A DNA stretch of 64,000 bases from JAIRNF01 sp031551125 (lineage in GTDB: Bacteria; Bacteroidota; Bacteroidia; Bacteroidales; UBA932), in NCBI GenBank assembly GCA_031551125.1, contig JAVBOB010000011.1:142534-206533 (forward strand), given 5' to 3'. The translations under genes were made by a program, and so were the position numbers. Positions 41,629 through 50,293 of the stretch are shown here, piece after piece; within the stretch, counting starts at the first letter, position 1, and the number at the start of each line of letters is the position of its first letter. The notes below the pieces were generated by a model. That model saw nothing but the letters and a program-made list of their open reading frames with translations. It did not search any database and was not told where the DNA came from.

Positions 41629-42150
41629 ATGGAAAACCATAAGATAGACGAGCATAGCTTTCAGGATATATTCGAAACTCACTTCGACCCTATATGCAGG
41701 TTTCTGAACCTGTACACCAAAGACATTGATATGATTGAAGATACTGTGCAGAATATATTTTGCAAATTGTGGATTAATCGAGATTTCTTGAATGTAGTTC
41801 ATATCCGCCCATACCTGTACACCGCCGCCCGTAACGGGGTACTCAATCACATACGCAATCAGAAGCTACAATCGCAAATACTTGCAACATACATGCGTGA
41901 AGAGCAAGAGCTACACGAAGCATACGACTGTGTTGACGAGGAAGAATTTGTAAAACGATTGGAAGAAAGCATTGCCAGCCTATCGCCTAAATGCCAAGCC
42001 GTTTTTAAGCTAAGCCGATTCAGCAAAATGACTTACAAAGAAATATCCGAACAAGAGGGCATCTCTGTAAAAATGGTAGAAAAACATATATCTACAGCGC
42101 TGAGAAAGATAAAAGAAAAAATGATAAGAGCTAGCTTTATTTTGTTGTAG
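41629..42150 (+). CDS. ECF RNA polymerase sigma factor
   Basis: A 173-residue Bacteroidetes-type ECF sigma factor. Region 2 (about 10-75) contains FDPICRFLNLYTKDIDMIEDTVQNIF, and region 4 (about 115-165) contains LSPKCQAVFKLSRFSKMTYKEIS and the HTH EISEQEGISVKMVEKHIS. It is third in the module after FecR and the STN/DUF3575 gene (52-bp gap). It probably directs transcription of the module itself or of distant genes when FecR releases it. No SusC/SusD or TonB receptor follows: the next gene is convergent. Confidence 0.92.
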   Translation: MENHKIDEHSFQDIFETHFDPICRFLNLYTKDIDMIEDTVQNIFCKLWINRDFLNVVHIRPYLYTAARNGVLNHIRNQKLQSQILATYMREEQELHEAYDCVDEEEFVKRLEESIASLSPKCQAVFKLSRFSKMTYKEISEQEGISVKMVEKHISTALRKIKEKMIRASFILL

Positions 42151-42167
42151 GAAAATAGTAGAAAGGT

Positions 42168-42208
42168 AACCCGTCATTGGCTTCGCCGAGCTCAGCAATG
42201 ACGGGTTT
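42168..42208. terminator. Hairpin between convergent sigma and serine-hydrolase genes
   Basis: AACCCGTCATTG (42168-42179) pairs with CAATGACGGGTT (42196-42207), followed by TATTT. It appears to be a short derivative of the CGTCATTGCGAGCG repeat family reused as a transcription end. Confidence 0.65.
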
Positions 42209-42228
42209 ATTTGTGGCTAGCGTAAGCC

Positions 42229-43137
42229 TTACTCGCTATACTTTTCCATATCCGGTGCGGGTTGCCACTTGCTATCGGGTTCAAAGTAGCTCCACAGCAG
42301 CTTCGATACTTGCCGAATCAGCTCAGCTCCCTCGTTTTTATAGGCGCTTTTCGACTTCTGATTTTTTGTTGCTACGCAAAAAACGTAATCACCATGGGGT
42401 GCGTTTACCATCACTACCTCTGATGTTGCTGTGCTTACAAAGCCTTGTTTTGATGCGGCCTGTACGTATGGGGGTACTTGTGATAGTGAGCGGTCGTCCC
42501 AATACGTTTTACAAAGTATGCGGTATATGCGCTCGCTGGCAGCTGGGCTTATTGCTTTACCTGCTCGTATAAGGGCTAGGAGTTCGGCCATTTCACGGGG
42601 CGTTGTTTGTCCCCAGCCGTAAACCTTTCGGTTTTCTTCCCTGCCGGGCGTGCGAGAGTTTACCCGTATATCCTTAAAGCCGTTATCGTCCAGCCATTGG
42701 TTAATGGCTACTCCGCCTCCGGCCATAGCCTGACACCACAGGCTGGCCGTATTATCGCTAACCGATTCCATCAGCAAGGCAATTTTTCCAAGGCTTATTT
42801 TACTGCTATCTTTAAGCATGGCGGTAATATCAAAGTCGGAGTATGCCAACGAATCACGATAGGTTAGCACGGTGTTATACTTCAGCTCGCCTTTCTCAAT
42901 TTTATCGAAAAGTCCGCAGAGAATGGGGAGCTTTATGGTGCTGGCCGTTGGGTATAGCGTATCGGCGTTAATAGCGGCAATACGGTTTTTGGCAATATGC
43001 CGAACATATACACCTGCTTCAAGCCCTGAATCGCTTATCAATTTTTGGAGTTTTTCAGTAAGTGCCTTGTCCGGTTGTTGGGCAAAGCCCGAAAAGCATA
43101 GAAGAATACTTAGGAGTAAAGTGATTTGTTTTTTCAC
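42229..43137 (-). CDS. Class A beta-lactamase-fold serine hydrolase, atypical active site
   Basis: A 302-residue exported protein from the GTG at 43137; an ATG at 43176 lies inside a repeat palindrome and would spoil the signal peptide (1-19, ending GFA-Q). The fold family is class A beta-lactamase / Beta-lactamase2: Ser66-x-x-Lys69 (STIK) and Ser127-Asp128-Asn129 are intact. The usual KTG/KSG triad is Lys-Gln-Gly (ASKQGF), and the omega loop (REENRKVYGWGQ) lacks the normal E-x-x-L-N pattern. It may therefore act on a cell-wall substrate or hydrolyse beta-lactams poorly. Resistance should not be assumed. Confidence 0.82.
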   Translation of the reverse strand: MKKQITLLLSILLCFSGFAQQPDKALTEKLQKLISDSGLEAGVYVRHIAKNRIAAINADTLYPTASTIKLPILCGLFDKIEKGELKYNTVLTYRDSLAYSDFDITAMLKDSSKISLGKIALLMESVSDNTASLWCQAMAGGGVAINQWLDDNGFKDIRVNSRTPGREENRKVYGWGQTTPREMAELLALIRAGKAISPAASERIYRILCKTYWDDRSLSQVPPYVQAASKQGFVSTATSEVVMVNAPHGDYVFCVATKNQKSKSAYKNEGAELIRQVSKLLWSYFEPDSKWQPAPDMEKYSE

Positions 43138-43170
43138 GGTATTAGGTTTAAGGAGTTTTAGATTTAGTAT

Positions 43171-43238
43171 CGTCATTGCGAGCGAAGCGAAGCAATCTGT
43201 TTAATTCAGGAGATTGCTTCGCTTCGCTCGCAATGACG
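43171..43238. repeat. REP-like palindrome, perfect 28-bp arms
   Basis: The arms at 43171-43198 and 43211-43238 are exact inverses with a 12-nt loop (GTTTAATTCAGG). This is the cleanest copy of the family whose core reads CGTCATTGCGAGCGAAGCGA. It separates two leftward genes, so it may terminate TraB transcription or stabilise mRNA. Confidence 0.85.
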
Positions 43239-43297
43239 TGCTTTTTATAGGTTTGAACTCATTACTTGTCCGTAGGACATTAACATAATGCGAATTG

Positions 43298-44200
43298 CTA
43301 CTTAAACTTAATAGCCACAGGTGTAAGCGTGTAGCCTCTTTCTTTAAGTAGTGTAGTTACTCCCTTAATTGATTTTATATCGGAAAGATGTAATGCGCCT
43401 ACAGCAGTGAACAGCGGTTGCTTCCCTTCCTGCATAAGGCTATCAATACGCTCAGCCATGAGCAGGTTACGCTTGTCCAGCAGCTCTTCTTTCATTAGCG
43501 GACTTGGAGTACTTTCGTCCAGCTCTTTTTCTAAGCTTTCAAAGTCCTGATTCTTGTATGCATCCATAAGCTTGCCAAGCATATCTTTTGCTCCGGTAAA
43601 CTTGTTTAGCGCATCTTTCAGCATGGTTGCCTGTTCTTCAAGCGGAATAGCATCAACGGCATCCAGCTGTTCATCTATCGTTTCGAGCCCGAATATTTGC
43701 TTGCCCTCTTTTTTTGCATAGGTGTATAGCTCTTGGTCAACCGACAGGGTAGGCGTACTAAAATCTTCAATAAACATGTATGATGAGGCAAACAGCGGTT
43801 TAATACGTTTGGCGTAGTTTGCACCCATTAGCTTCATCATGGGGAGGTTCATTAGCTTCTCGAAGGCTTCTTCACCTAGCAGTATGTCAAGTGTGCTGTC
43901 TCCGGTAATCATTATCCGCTCGGCAAGCATGGCTTGGTTTACCTGTTCAAGGTCAACTTCTAAGGCAAAGCTGCTACAGCTGTCAATAGATTTAAAAATG
44001 CGCTTGGGAATTTTGAATACATTATCATCATACACATGTATGGTGCCGAAAAGGTAGGAGGGAGCGGTCAGCCCGTTTCCTTCAATCTTCCATAACAATG
44101 ACGATGAAGGCTGTGGCTGTGCACCAAGACAACCAAACAGAAAAAGGGATACAATTGTTGAAAGGCCTACTGCGGTTGCTTTCTTCTTACTTTCTTTCAT
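43298..44200 (-). CDS. TraB/GumN family protein, lipoprotein
   Basis: A 300-residue exported protein of the TraB/GumN family, proposed to be metal-dependent and Tiki-like. The ATG at 44200 is chosen; the GTG 16 codons upstream lies inside the A2M terminator hairpin. The signal segment ends FLFGC (lipobox Cys24). Family motifs are SYLFGTIHVYDDN near the start, with the GTIH histidine, and FTAVGALHLSD near the end, both histidine-containing. Members are predicted peptidases, but enzymatic proof in bacteria is sparse. A repeat palindrome and a terminator isolate it from its neighbours. Confidence 0.85.
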   Translation of the reverse strand: MKESKKKATAVGLSTIVSLFLFGCLGAQPQPSSSLLWKIEGNGLTAPSYLFGTIHVYDDNVFKIPKRIFKSIDSCSSFALEVDLEQVNQAMLAERIMITGDSTLDILLGEEAFEKLMNLPMMKLMGANYAKRIKPLFASSYMFIEDFSTPTLSVDQELYTYAKKEGKQIFGLETIDEQLDAVDAIPLEEQATMLKDALNKFTGAKDMLGKLMDAYKNQDFESLEKELDESTPSPLMKEELLDKRNLLMAERIDSLMQEGKQPLFTAVGALHLSDIKSIKGVTTLLKERGYTLTPVAIKFK

Positions 44201-44232
44201 AAGGTGTGAGTTTAATACAATAACAAAGCTAT

Positions 44233-44273
44233 AAAAAAATACCGTCACTGCAAGTTATTCACAATGACGGTAT
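44233..44273 (-). terminator. Intrinsic terminator after the alpha-2-macroglobulin gene
   Basis: Arms 44239-44247 and 44265-44273 (ATACCGTCA / TGACGGTAT) form a hairpin. On the minus strand it is followed by a run of seven Ts. Confidence 0.8.
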
Positions 44274-44295
44274 GTGGTTGGCCTTTCGACCGGTT

Positions 44296-47200
44296 TTAGT
44301 TCTTTACTTCAACCCACTGACCTGCCGTATTGGCTGATATTGAGTTGTCATACATAGCGCTGCATGATACGGCCGGTAAGTAGAACTTACCCTTGTAGGC
44401 CGCGTTAAGCCTTACGATGAAGGTTTTTTGCTCACCTGCTTTTATTGAGAAGTAAGTGTAAACCCTATCATCACGAATGTCACGATAATCGTAGGGGCTT
44501 TCGTTAACCGCATCGCCATTATCGTTCAGGCGGGTATTGATAATTTCCCAACCTGACGGGAAGACGTGGCTAAGTATCATGTTCTTGTAGTTGCCTTGTA
44601 AACCGGGGTTGTACACCGTTACCACGGCAAAGAAATCTGTGCCTTGCTCCATGTTGCTCACATCGGTTCTGCCATTAGCTGTCTGATAGTTTACCTGTAT
44701 CTTCAATCCGCTTTCAGCAGCAACCTCATCTCCTACGGCTGGTATTCCCTCGGAAACAATACGAACAAATATGTCATTGCCGGCATTATTTACCAAGTCA
44801 ATCTTAGCCTTTTTAAGGTCGGTAATGGTACCACGCCAGAAAGGCTTGCTAGTCGAAACCTTTTGCTTTCCGTTGTCGGTATATTCAACCTTAATTTCCT
44901 TCGTACCCTTATCGCTGGCAGCGTATTTTGAAAGCGACATAAGGCAGTAGGCGGTAGTTTGCGTACTCATCCACATGTTAGATTGCAAGGCTTTCGATAC
45001 TTTTTGAACCAAGTCAAACGCCTTTTCTTTTTCTTTCAAAATAGTCATTGTTTCAATAATCATAGCCCAGTCACGTTCCTGAGAGCCAAAGCTCTGAGAA
45101 AATCCGTTGTAAGGCTTGATATCGTTACCTGCGTTAAGTATCAGCTTGCGGGCAACATCGGCTTGTCCGGCCTGTGCATAAGCGGCAGCCAGCATCCACT
45201 TGGCTTGTATTGATAAGTCGCTGCGCTCTTTCAAGCGGTTCATAGCACCCGTTTCAGGCGATTTGGCTAAGGCAAGCGTGTACAAACGGTAGGCTTGGTC
45301 AAAATCATTTTGAGCGTAGCTGTAGTAGTCGCCCTTTGCGTTTTGCTTATTCCAGTTGTTAGCCTCTTTCTTTTGGAAGGCAAGCCAACCCGATTTCATA
45401 CCGTAAGGAAGCGAGTAGCCGAGATTTTCCGCCTCAATCATAAAGTGGCCTGCATAGCTGCTACCCCATAGGTTCGGGAACCTGTCACCCGGCCAGTAGG
45501 CAAAACCACCTTCCAGCGTTACAAATGATTTCAGACGGTTAAGCGTAGCTTTTACGTTTGATTCAGCATGTTCCTTATTGTCTGCGGTCATATCCATTAC
45601 GCTGCTCAGGTACAGCTGCGGGAACCCGATAGAGGTTGTTTGCTCAATACATCCGTGCGGATAGCCGAGCAGGTAACCTAAGCGAGAGCTGAGGTTCAAC
45701 GGCGGGAAGGTTGATACTTCCAAGTAAGCCGCGTTGGTTCCTTCCATACCGGGTAGCGTGTAGTTTCCGTTCCACGATTTACCTCCCTGAACAATGGCCT
45801 CCGCCGAATTGTATATTTTTGGATTGGAGTTACGAACGTTCAGCTCAATTTCGTATTCAGCCCTTTCGCCTCCGCTGGTAGCAATAACGGTTACTTTACC
45901 AACACCTACCTTCTCCTTCACCTTTAATCCGAACATGATAATATCATCACCGGGAGATGAGAAGCTGATGTTCTTGCTTTTCCCGTCGGTTACTTCGAAT
46001 ATATCGCTGGCCTTTATTTCAACGCTTACCTTCTTAACAGATGATTCCATAGCGAATACGTTGACCGGAAGAGCAACTTCCTCACCCGGGCCAAGTACGC
46101 GCGGCAGGGTAGCCAGCACCATAAGCGGTTTACGTACCGGAGTAGTTTTTTCTGCAGTACCGTATGCGCTACCGTTTCCGGCAACTACCATTGTACGTAC
46201 CGAACCTACGTAGGTAGAGGGTAGGGTAATGGTATGTTCTTCCGACTTGCCCTTAAGCGTGAAGGGGCCTAAGAATTTCACTACCGGTTTGAAACGGTTG
46301 GCTTTGGCGTTCTTCTTGGCAGCGGCTTCGTCGTCACCACCAATAGCGAAGAGCTGTTCAATCTTTCCGCCGTATGCTCCGATAACCATTTCGTATAAAT
46401 CCCATGTACGAACGCCCAATGCTTCGCGAGCGAAGAAGCGTGCCCACGGGTCGGGTGTTTTAAAGTTCGTCAGGTCAAGTAATCCGTCATCAACAATGGC
46501 AATGGTATAGGTCATTTCCTGACGGTTTTCTTCGCTTACCTTTACCTTAAACGGCTCACCGGGTTTCAATACATCCGGCATGCTGATTTGCGGTTTCAGC
46601 TTGGTTTTGGCATCTTCTACCATAATGGGAATAACGCCATACAAACGTATGGGCAAATCATTCTTTGTATTGGCATGCGGCTGTACCAGCGTAACGTTAA
46701 CGTAAACGTTGGGCAGCATTTCGGGTGTAACATCCAGTGTAAATCGGGTTTCCGTGTCTTTACCTTCTACCCAGAACGAGCTAACCACCTTTTGTCCCGA
46801 CTCAATGCTTACCAATGCGCGAGAGCCTGCTGATGAAGGAATGCTGATAGACGCTTTTTCGCCTACATTGTACTTCTTCTTGTCGGAGGTTATGTTAAGC
46901 ATGGTAGCGCCACTGGCCTCTTGCTGGCGAGGACGTCCGCCCCATGACGGCCAATCGATGTATGAGAATAGCCCGCCTTGGTGTCCGTCGCCATCGGTAA
47001 CGGTTACAAGGTAGCGACCCCAATCGGCATGTAAAGCCTTAAACTTGAAGGTTCCGCGACCGCCCTTTGTGCTGATAGCTGTTTCAAGCATCGGACGTTT
47101 GTAGTCGTTTTGCGAGTAGTTGGCCGAGCTGCCGTTTGATGAGCTCCACCACCAGCTCCAGCTAAGCTTGTACACTTTTACTTTTAAGCCACTGCGGTCA

Positions 47201-49863
47201 ACCGGGTTTCCGTTTACGTCCACCGTAACCACTTCGTAGGTTTGGTCCTTATCGGTTTCCAGCATATTGTCGTCTCCGGTTCCTTTCGGTTCTTTCACTC
47301 CGACAAATACGTTATATGGAGCAATAGTGGTTGTAATTTCGTTGGTACTGAAATCACCACCTTCTTCAAATACGCGTGTGGTAACGGCAGCCTTAAGCAT
47401 ACCGGGAGCGTTATTGCTGGTACGGAATGAGGTATTGAATGTAGCCTGTCCGTTATCATCCAGCCTTCCGTCATATATGTTCTTTTCTTCGGAGCTGAAG
47501 TTCCGGTCGGGTGAATCAAACGAGTAAGCATCAAAAGCGGCAAACTTCGTTTTAGTAGGTGCAACCGTAATATCTACCCTTGCAGCCAAGCCCTTTGCTA
47601 CTGCGCCATGTAGCCACTTAGAGGTAATGGTTCCGGTAATCTTATCGGCAGCAGGAATAGGCGCTTTTGGTAAAGCCAGCTCTATTTTCAAACGGTTAGG
47701 TTTTACCGTTTCAATTTTTATGGTTTTGGTGAAGTTAACGCCTCCAACCTTAGCGTTGGCTGTCCAGTTTCCGGTTGGGTCACCGTCACTTGTAGCAATG
47801 GTGAAGCTGTAAAAGTTATGCTCGTTACCCGGACGGCTCAGCTTATACACTACTTGTCCCATAGGGTTCGATAGCTCAAAGCTTACGGGGTGAGTAGCGG
47901 GTAGCAGCTTATCCCTGTCCTCCAAAATGAAGGTTAGGAACAGCGTATCTCCCGGACGCCATACGCCACGTTCTCCGTATATAAATCCTTTCAGCCCTTT
48001 TTGTACCACATCGCCCGATACGTCGAAGCTACTCATGTTGTTTGACGAAGCATCGTCAACACGCAGGTAAGCGCGTTGTTTGTCTTGCTTAGCCATTAGT
48101 ACGTAGGGTTTGCCCTTGAAGTCGATTTGTACCATACCATCACTACCTGTTGCCCCTTTGCCGATAGGTTGCTGCTGGTAGCTGTATGCTATCACTTCAA
48201 CACCGCTCATAGGCTCGGTAGTAACCAGGTTTGATGCGCTTACGTATAGCTTGCTGTTCTCACCAATCTTGGCAATAAGTCCGATGTTTGATGCGAGTAT
48301 ATTGCGGGCTGCATTTGTTTTACGCTGACGGTAGTATGAATCCCTACAGGGGTCGTTGTAGTAGCTGTCCTCATCATAATCGTAATCATCGTAGTAATCG
48401 TAATAGTAGTAGTACGATTCATTCGGCTTGTCGTATTCCGCCTCTGCTTCTTCAAACGTTTGCTCGGTTGAGCTGTTGTTGTAGCTGTCCTCTTCATCGC
48501 TGCTATTGCCTGTACAAGGGTATATTGCCTGTGATTTTTTGAAGCTTAACTCAACACGGTAAATAGCGCCGGGTTCGGGTTCAATCAGCTTCGATACATC
48601 CAGTGAATAGGTTGCCCATTGTTGCAGTGAAGGTGATGACGGGTCACCCAAGGTGATGGTTTCCATTTTTACCAAGCGACCTGCACGCTTAAGCTCACGC
48701 TCTCCGCCCAGCTGGTTTACCTGTAAGAACTGGAGTACGTTACTTTCATAAATCTTGATAATTTTTACCGTTACCGATTTTATGCTAACGGCTTGGAACG
48801 GAACAATAAGTCCGTTAGAGTTTGGCAGTATGCTACCTTTACCTACAAAACGCACTGCCGGCTTTACCGATTCGAACACCACATCTTCCGATACCTCACT
48901 AATAAGCTTGCCTCCCTTTGTATTACGTAACCCCTCGTGTATGGTCAGCGTTTGCGTTCCCGTCATTTTTGACAGGGGGTATATAAATACGTTGTTCAGC
49001 TCCACTTTAAAACGAAGGCTGCTGCTGTTTGATAGCGTGATAAGTCCGTCTAGCGATTGCTTAGTATCAATAGGTGCCGAGAACTGGCATTGAACGTATT
49101 GCTCGTCACCGTTGTTGACTGTTATGCCCAACAGCTCAAAATCGTTTATGCCGGGGATTTTTACCTGTTCGCTGGCCTTGTAGTCGTAACCAATACTTTT
49201 ACCATTAAAATCAAGCGTTACCATGTAAGCGTTATCAGCGCTATGTATGCTATCGGCTGTAAATGCGTGAGCGGTTGTTCCGTCATGTGTCCACGACAGC
49301 TTAAGCGATTTACCTTTTTCGTCCTTGGCAGTTACTACCTGCTCTATCTTATCGTTGTCTATATAGTCGGAGGCGTATATTGTTCCCGATAGACCGTACA
49401 AACCGTACTCCGACGCGTTATACATGTTCAACCCGCCAATGTTGTAAGTAAAGCGGGGCGAGAATGTAGTGAAGGAGAATTCAAAATCTTTGTACTGTTT
49501 TTCTACTTTTGGCAGTAGCTTGGAAAGGTAAAATGTAACATTGTAGGTAGTTGATGGTTTCAGCCTTTCCTTCGGGCGAAATTCAACCGTCTGAGCATCA
49601 ATAAGGACTGCTTCACCATCAATGCCGGGGCTAAACTTAAACAGTTTACCCTCAATGGGTACGTTTAAGTCAACTCCGCTTACCTCTTCGTTCAGGTGAA
49701 CTTTAATAGTTGAGTTAATGGAAACGGTACCCGATGTAAACGCCGTAATGTAGGGGTTAAACACCGGTTCGGTTGTTCCCGATTTTTTACAGCTGCTGAT
49801 GCTGAATAAAAAACCAAACAGGAGTAGTAGCACTCCTGAGAAGTAGAAATGATTCTTCTTCAT
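44296..49863 (-). CDS. Bacterial alpha-2-macroglobulin (thioester) lipoprotein
   Basis: An 1855-residue lipoprotein (lipobox SSC, Cys25) of the bacterial alpha-2-macroglobulin / MG2 family, thought to trap proteases at the cell surface or periplasm. Repeated macroglobulin Ig-like domains fill the N-terminal half, including an MG-type segment with FIYGERGVWRPGDTLFL, followed by the bait and A2M domains. The thioester motif CxEQ is intact at residues 1405-1408 (GCIEQ). The alpha-helical toroid and C-terminal receptor-like domain follow. A Tyr/Asp/Glu-rich insertion at about 470-505 interrupts the N-terminal domains. A -7 box TAACTTTG (minus strand, 49911-49918) lies upstream of the ATG. There is no adjacent PBP1C gene, unlike the proteobacterial arrangement. 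Confidence 0.93.
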   Translation of the reverse strand: MKKNHFYFSGVLLLLFGFLFSISSCKKSGTTEPVFNPYITAFTSGTVSINSTIKVHLNEEVSGVDLNVPIEGKLFKFSPGIDGEAVLIDAQTVEFRPKERLKPSTTYNVTFYLSKLLPKVEKQYKDFEFSFTTFSPRFTYNIGGLNMYNASEYGLYGLSGTIYASDYIDNDKIEQVVTAKDEKGKSLKLSWTHDGTTAHAFTADSIHSADNAYMVTLDFNGKSIGYDYKASEQVKIPGINDFELLGITVNNGDEQYVQCQFSAPIDTKQSLDGLITLSNSSSLRFKVELNNVFIYPLSKMTGTQTLTIHEGLRNTKGGKLISEVSEDVVFESVKPAVRFVGKGSILPNSNGLIVPFQAVSIKSVTVKIIKIYESNVLQFLQVNQLGGERELKRAGRLVKMETITLGDPSSPSLQQWATYSLDVSKLIEPEPGAIYRVELSFKKSQAIYPCTGNSSDEEDSYNNSSTEQTFEEAEAEYDKPNESYYYYYDYYDDYDYDEDSYYNDPCRDSYYRQRKTNAARNILASNIGLIAKIGENSKLYVSASNLVTTEPMSGVEVIAYSYQQQPIGKGATGSDGMVQIDFKGKPYVLMAKQDKQRAYLRVDDASSNNMSSFDVSGDVVQKGLKGFIYGERGVWRPGDTLFLTFILEDRDKLLPATHPVSFELSNPMGQVVYKLSRPGNEHNFYSFTIATSDGDPTGNWTANAKVGGVNFTKTIKIETVKPNRLKIELALPKAPIPAADKITGTITSKWLHGAVAKGLAARVDITVAPTKTKFAAFDAYSFDSPDRNFSSEEKNIYDGRLDDNGQATFNTSFRTSNNAPGMLKAAVTTRVFEEGGDFSTNEITTTIAPYNVFVGVKEPKGTGDDNMLETDKDQTYEVVTVDVNGNPVDRSGLKVKVYKLSWSWWWSSSNGSSANYSQNDYKRPMLETAISTKGGRGTFKFKALHADWGRYLVTVTDGDGHQGGLFSYIDWPSWGGRPRQQEASGATMLNITSDKKKYNVGEKASISIPSSAGSRALVSIESGQKVVSSFWVEGKDTETRFTLDVTPEMLPNVYVNVTLVQPHANTKNDLPIRLYGVIPIMVEDAKTKLKPQISMPDVLKPGEPFKVKVSEENRQEMTYTIAIVDDGLLDLTNFKTPDPWARFFAREALGVRTWDLYEMVIGAYGGKIEQLFAIGGDDEAAAKKNAKANRFKPVVKFLGPFTLKGKSEEHTITLPSTYVGSVRTMVVAGNGSAYGTAEKTTPVRKPLMVLATLPRVLGPGEEVALPVNVFAMESSVKKVSVEIKASDIFEVTDGKSKNISFSSPGDDIIMFGLKVKEKVGVGKVTVIATSGGERAEYEIELNVRNSNPKIYNSAEAIVQGGKSWNGNYTLPGMEGTNAAYLEVSTFPPLNLSSRLGYLLGYPHGCIEQTTSIGFPQLYLSSVMDMTADNKEHAESNVKATLNRLKSFVTLEGGFAYWPGDRFPNLWGSSYAGHFMIEAENLGYSLPYGMKSGWLAFQKKEANNWNKQNAKGDYYSYAQNDFDQAYRLYTLALAKSPETGAMNRLKERSDLSIQAKWMLAAAYAQAGQADVARKLILNAGNDIKPYNGFSQSFGSQERDWAMIIETMTILKEKEKAFDLVQKVSKALQSNMWMSTQTTAYCLMSLSKYAASDKGTKEIKVEYTDNGKQKVSTSKPFWRGTITDLKKAKIDLVNNAGNDIFVRIVSEGIPAVGDEVAAESGLKIQVNYQTANGRTDVSNMEQGTDFFAVVTVYNPGLQGNYKNMILSHVFPSGWEIINTRLNDNGDAVNESPYDYRDIRDDRVYTYFSIKAGEQKTFIVRLNAAYKGKFYLPAVSCSAMYDNSISANTAGQWVEVKN

Positions 49864-50293
49864 GATGTTAGAGGTATTTTGTATGTGGGGTTTTATAATT
49901 TGCTTGGAGGCAAAGTTACATTTTTTTAAAGAGCCTAATCGATATTTTTAAAATAATCTATTAACAATGTAAGTGGGTGATTATGATTTAAAAACATTAT
50001 TAGCTCCCACCCCCCCCCGAAAGGGCTTTTTCACCACATAGATATATATTACCCCCAACCCCCTGAAGGGGGCTTTGGTCTGTGCAAACAACTTTCAAAA
50101 GTTCAATTTTGCAATAGCAAGTTTCCCCCTTTAGGGGGTTAGGGGGTAAACGTTGTCGGCATGGAGTAATAAATTGAATGGCTAGCAACCGGAGTTGTGT
50201 AACAAGCTATTGTTTCTATATACTATGTGTAAAAACATAATATTAACAGCATAAATTTTCTTACCTTTACAGCTAAACACCAATCTATTGCTT
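49864..50293. repeat. Divergent gap with three C-rich palindrome copies
   Basis: Apart from the A2M promoter region (49911-49918 -7 box), the gap holds CACCCCCCCCCGAAAGGGC (about 50007-50026), CCCCCAACCCCCTGAAGGGG (about 50050-50070) and CCCCCTTTAGGGGGTTAGGG (about 50124-50144), with an ACATAG fragment between the first two. No gene is seen. TACCTTTA (50262-50269) is one base off a -7 box for the deacetylase-like gene. Confidence 0.65.

Noticed and set aside
42229..43137. Antibiotic resistance gene call for the beta-lactamase-fold protein
   Set aside because: The KTG triad and omega-loop Glu pattern are not canonical, so resistance is unsupported.
50000..50188. 62-residue leftward frame in the gap before the deacetylase-like gene
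   Set aside because: It is composed of C-rich palindrome copies; the same frame signature (PPNPLKG) appears wherever that repeat occurs, e.g. at 1681-1896.
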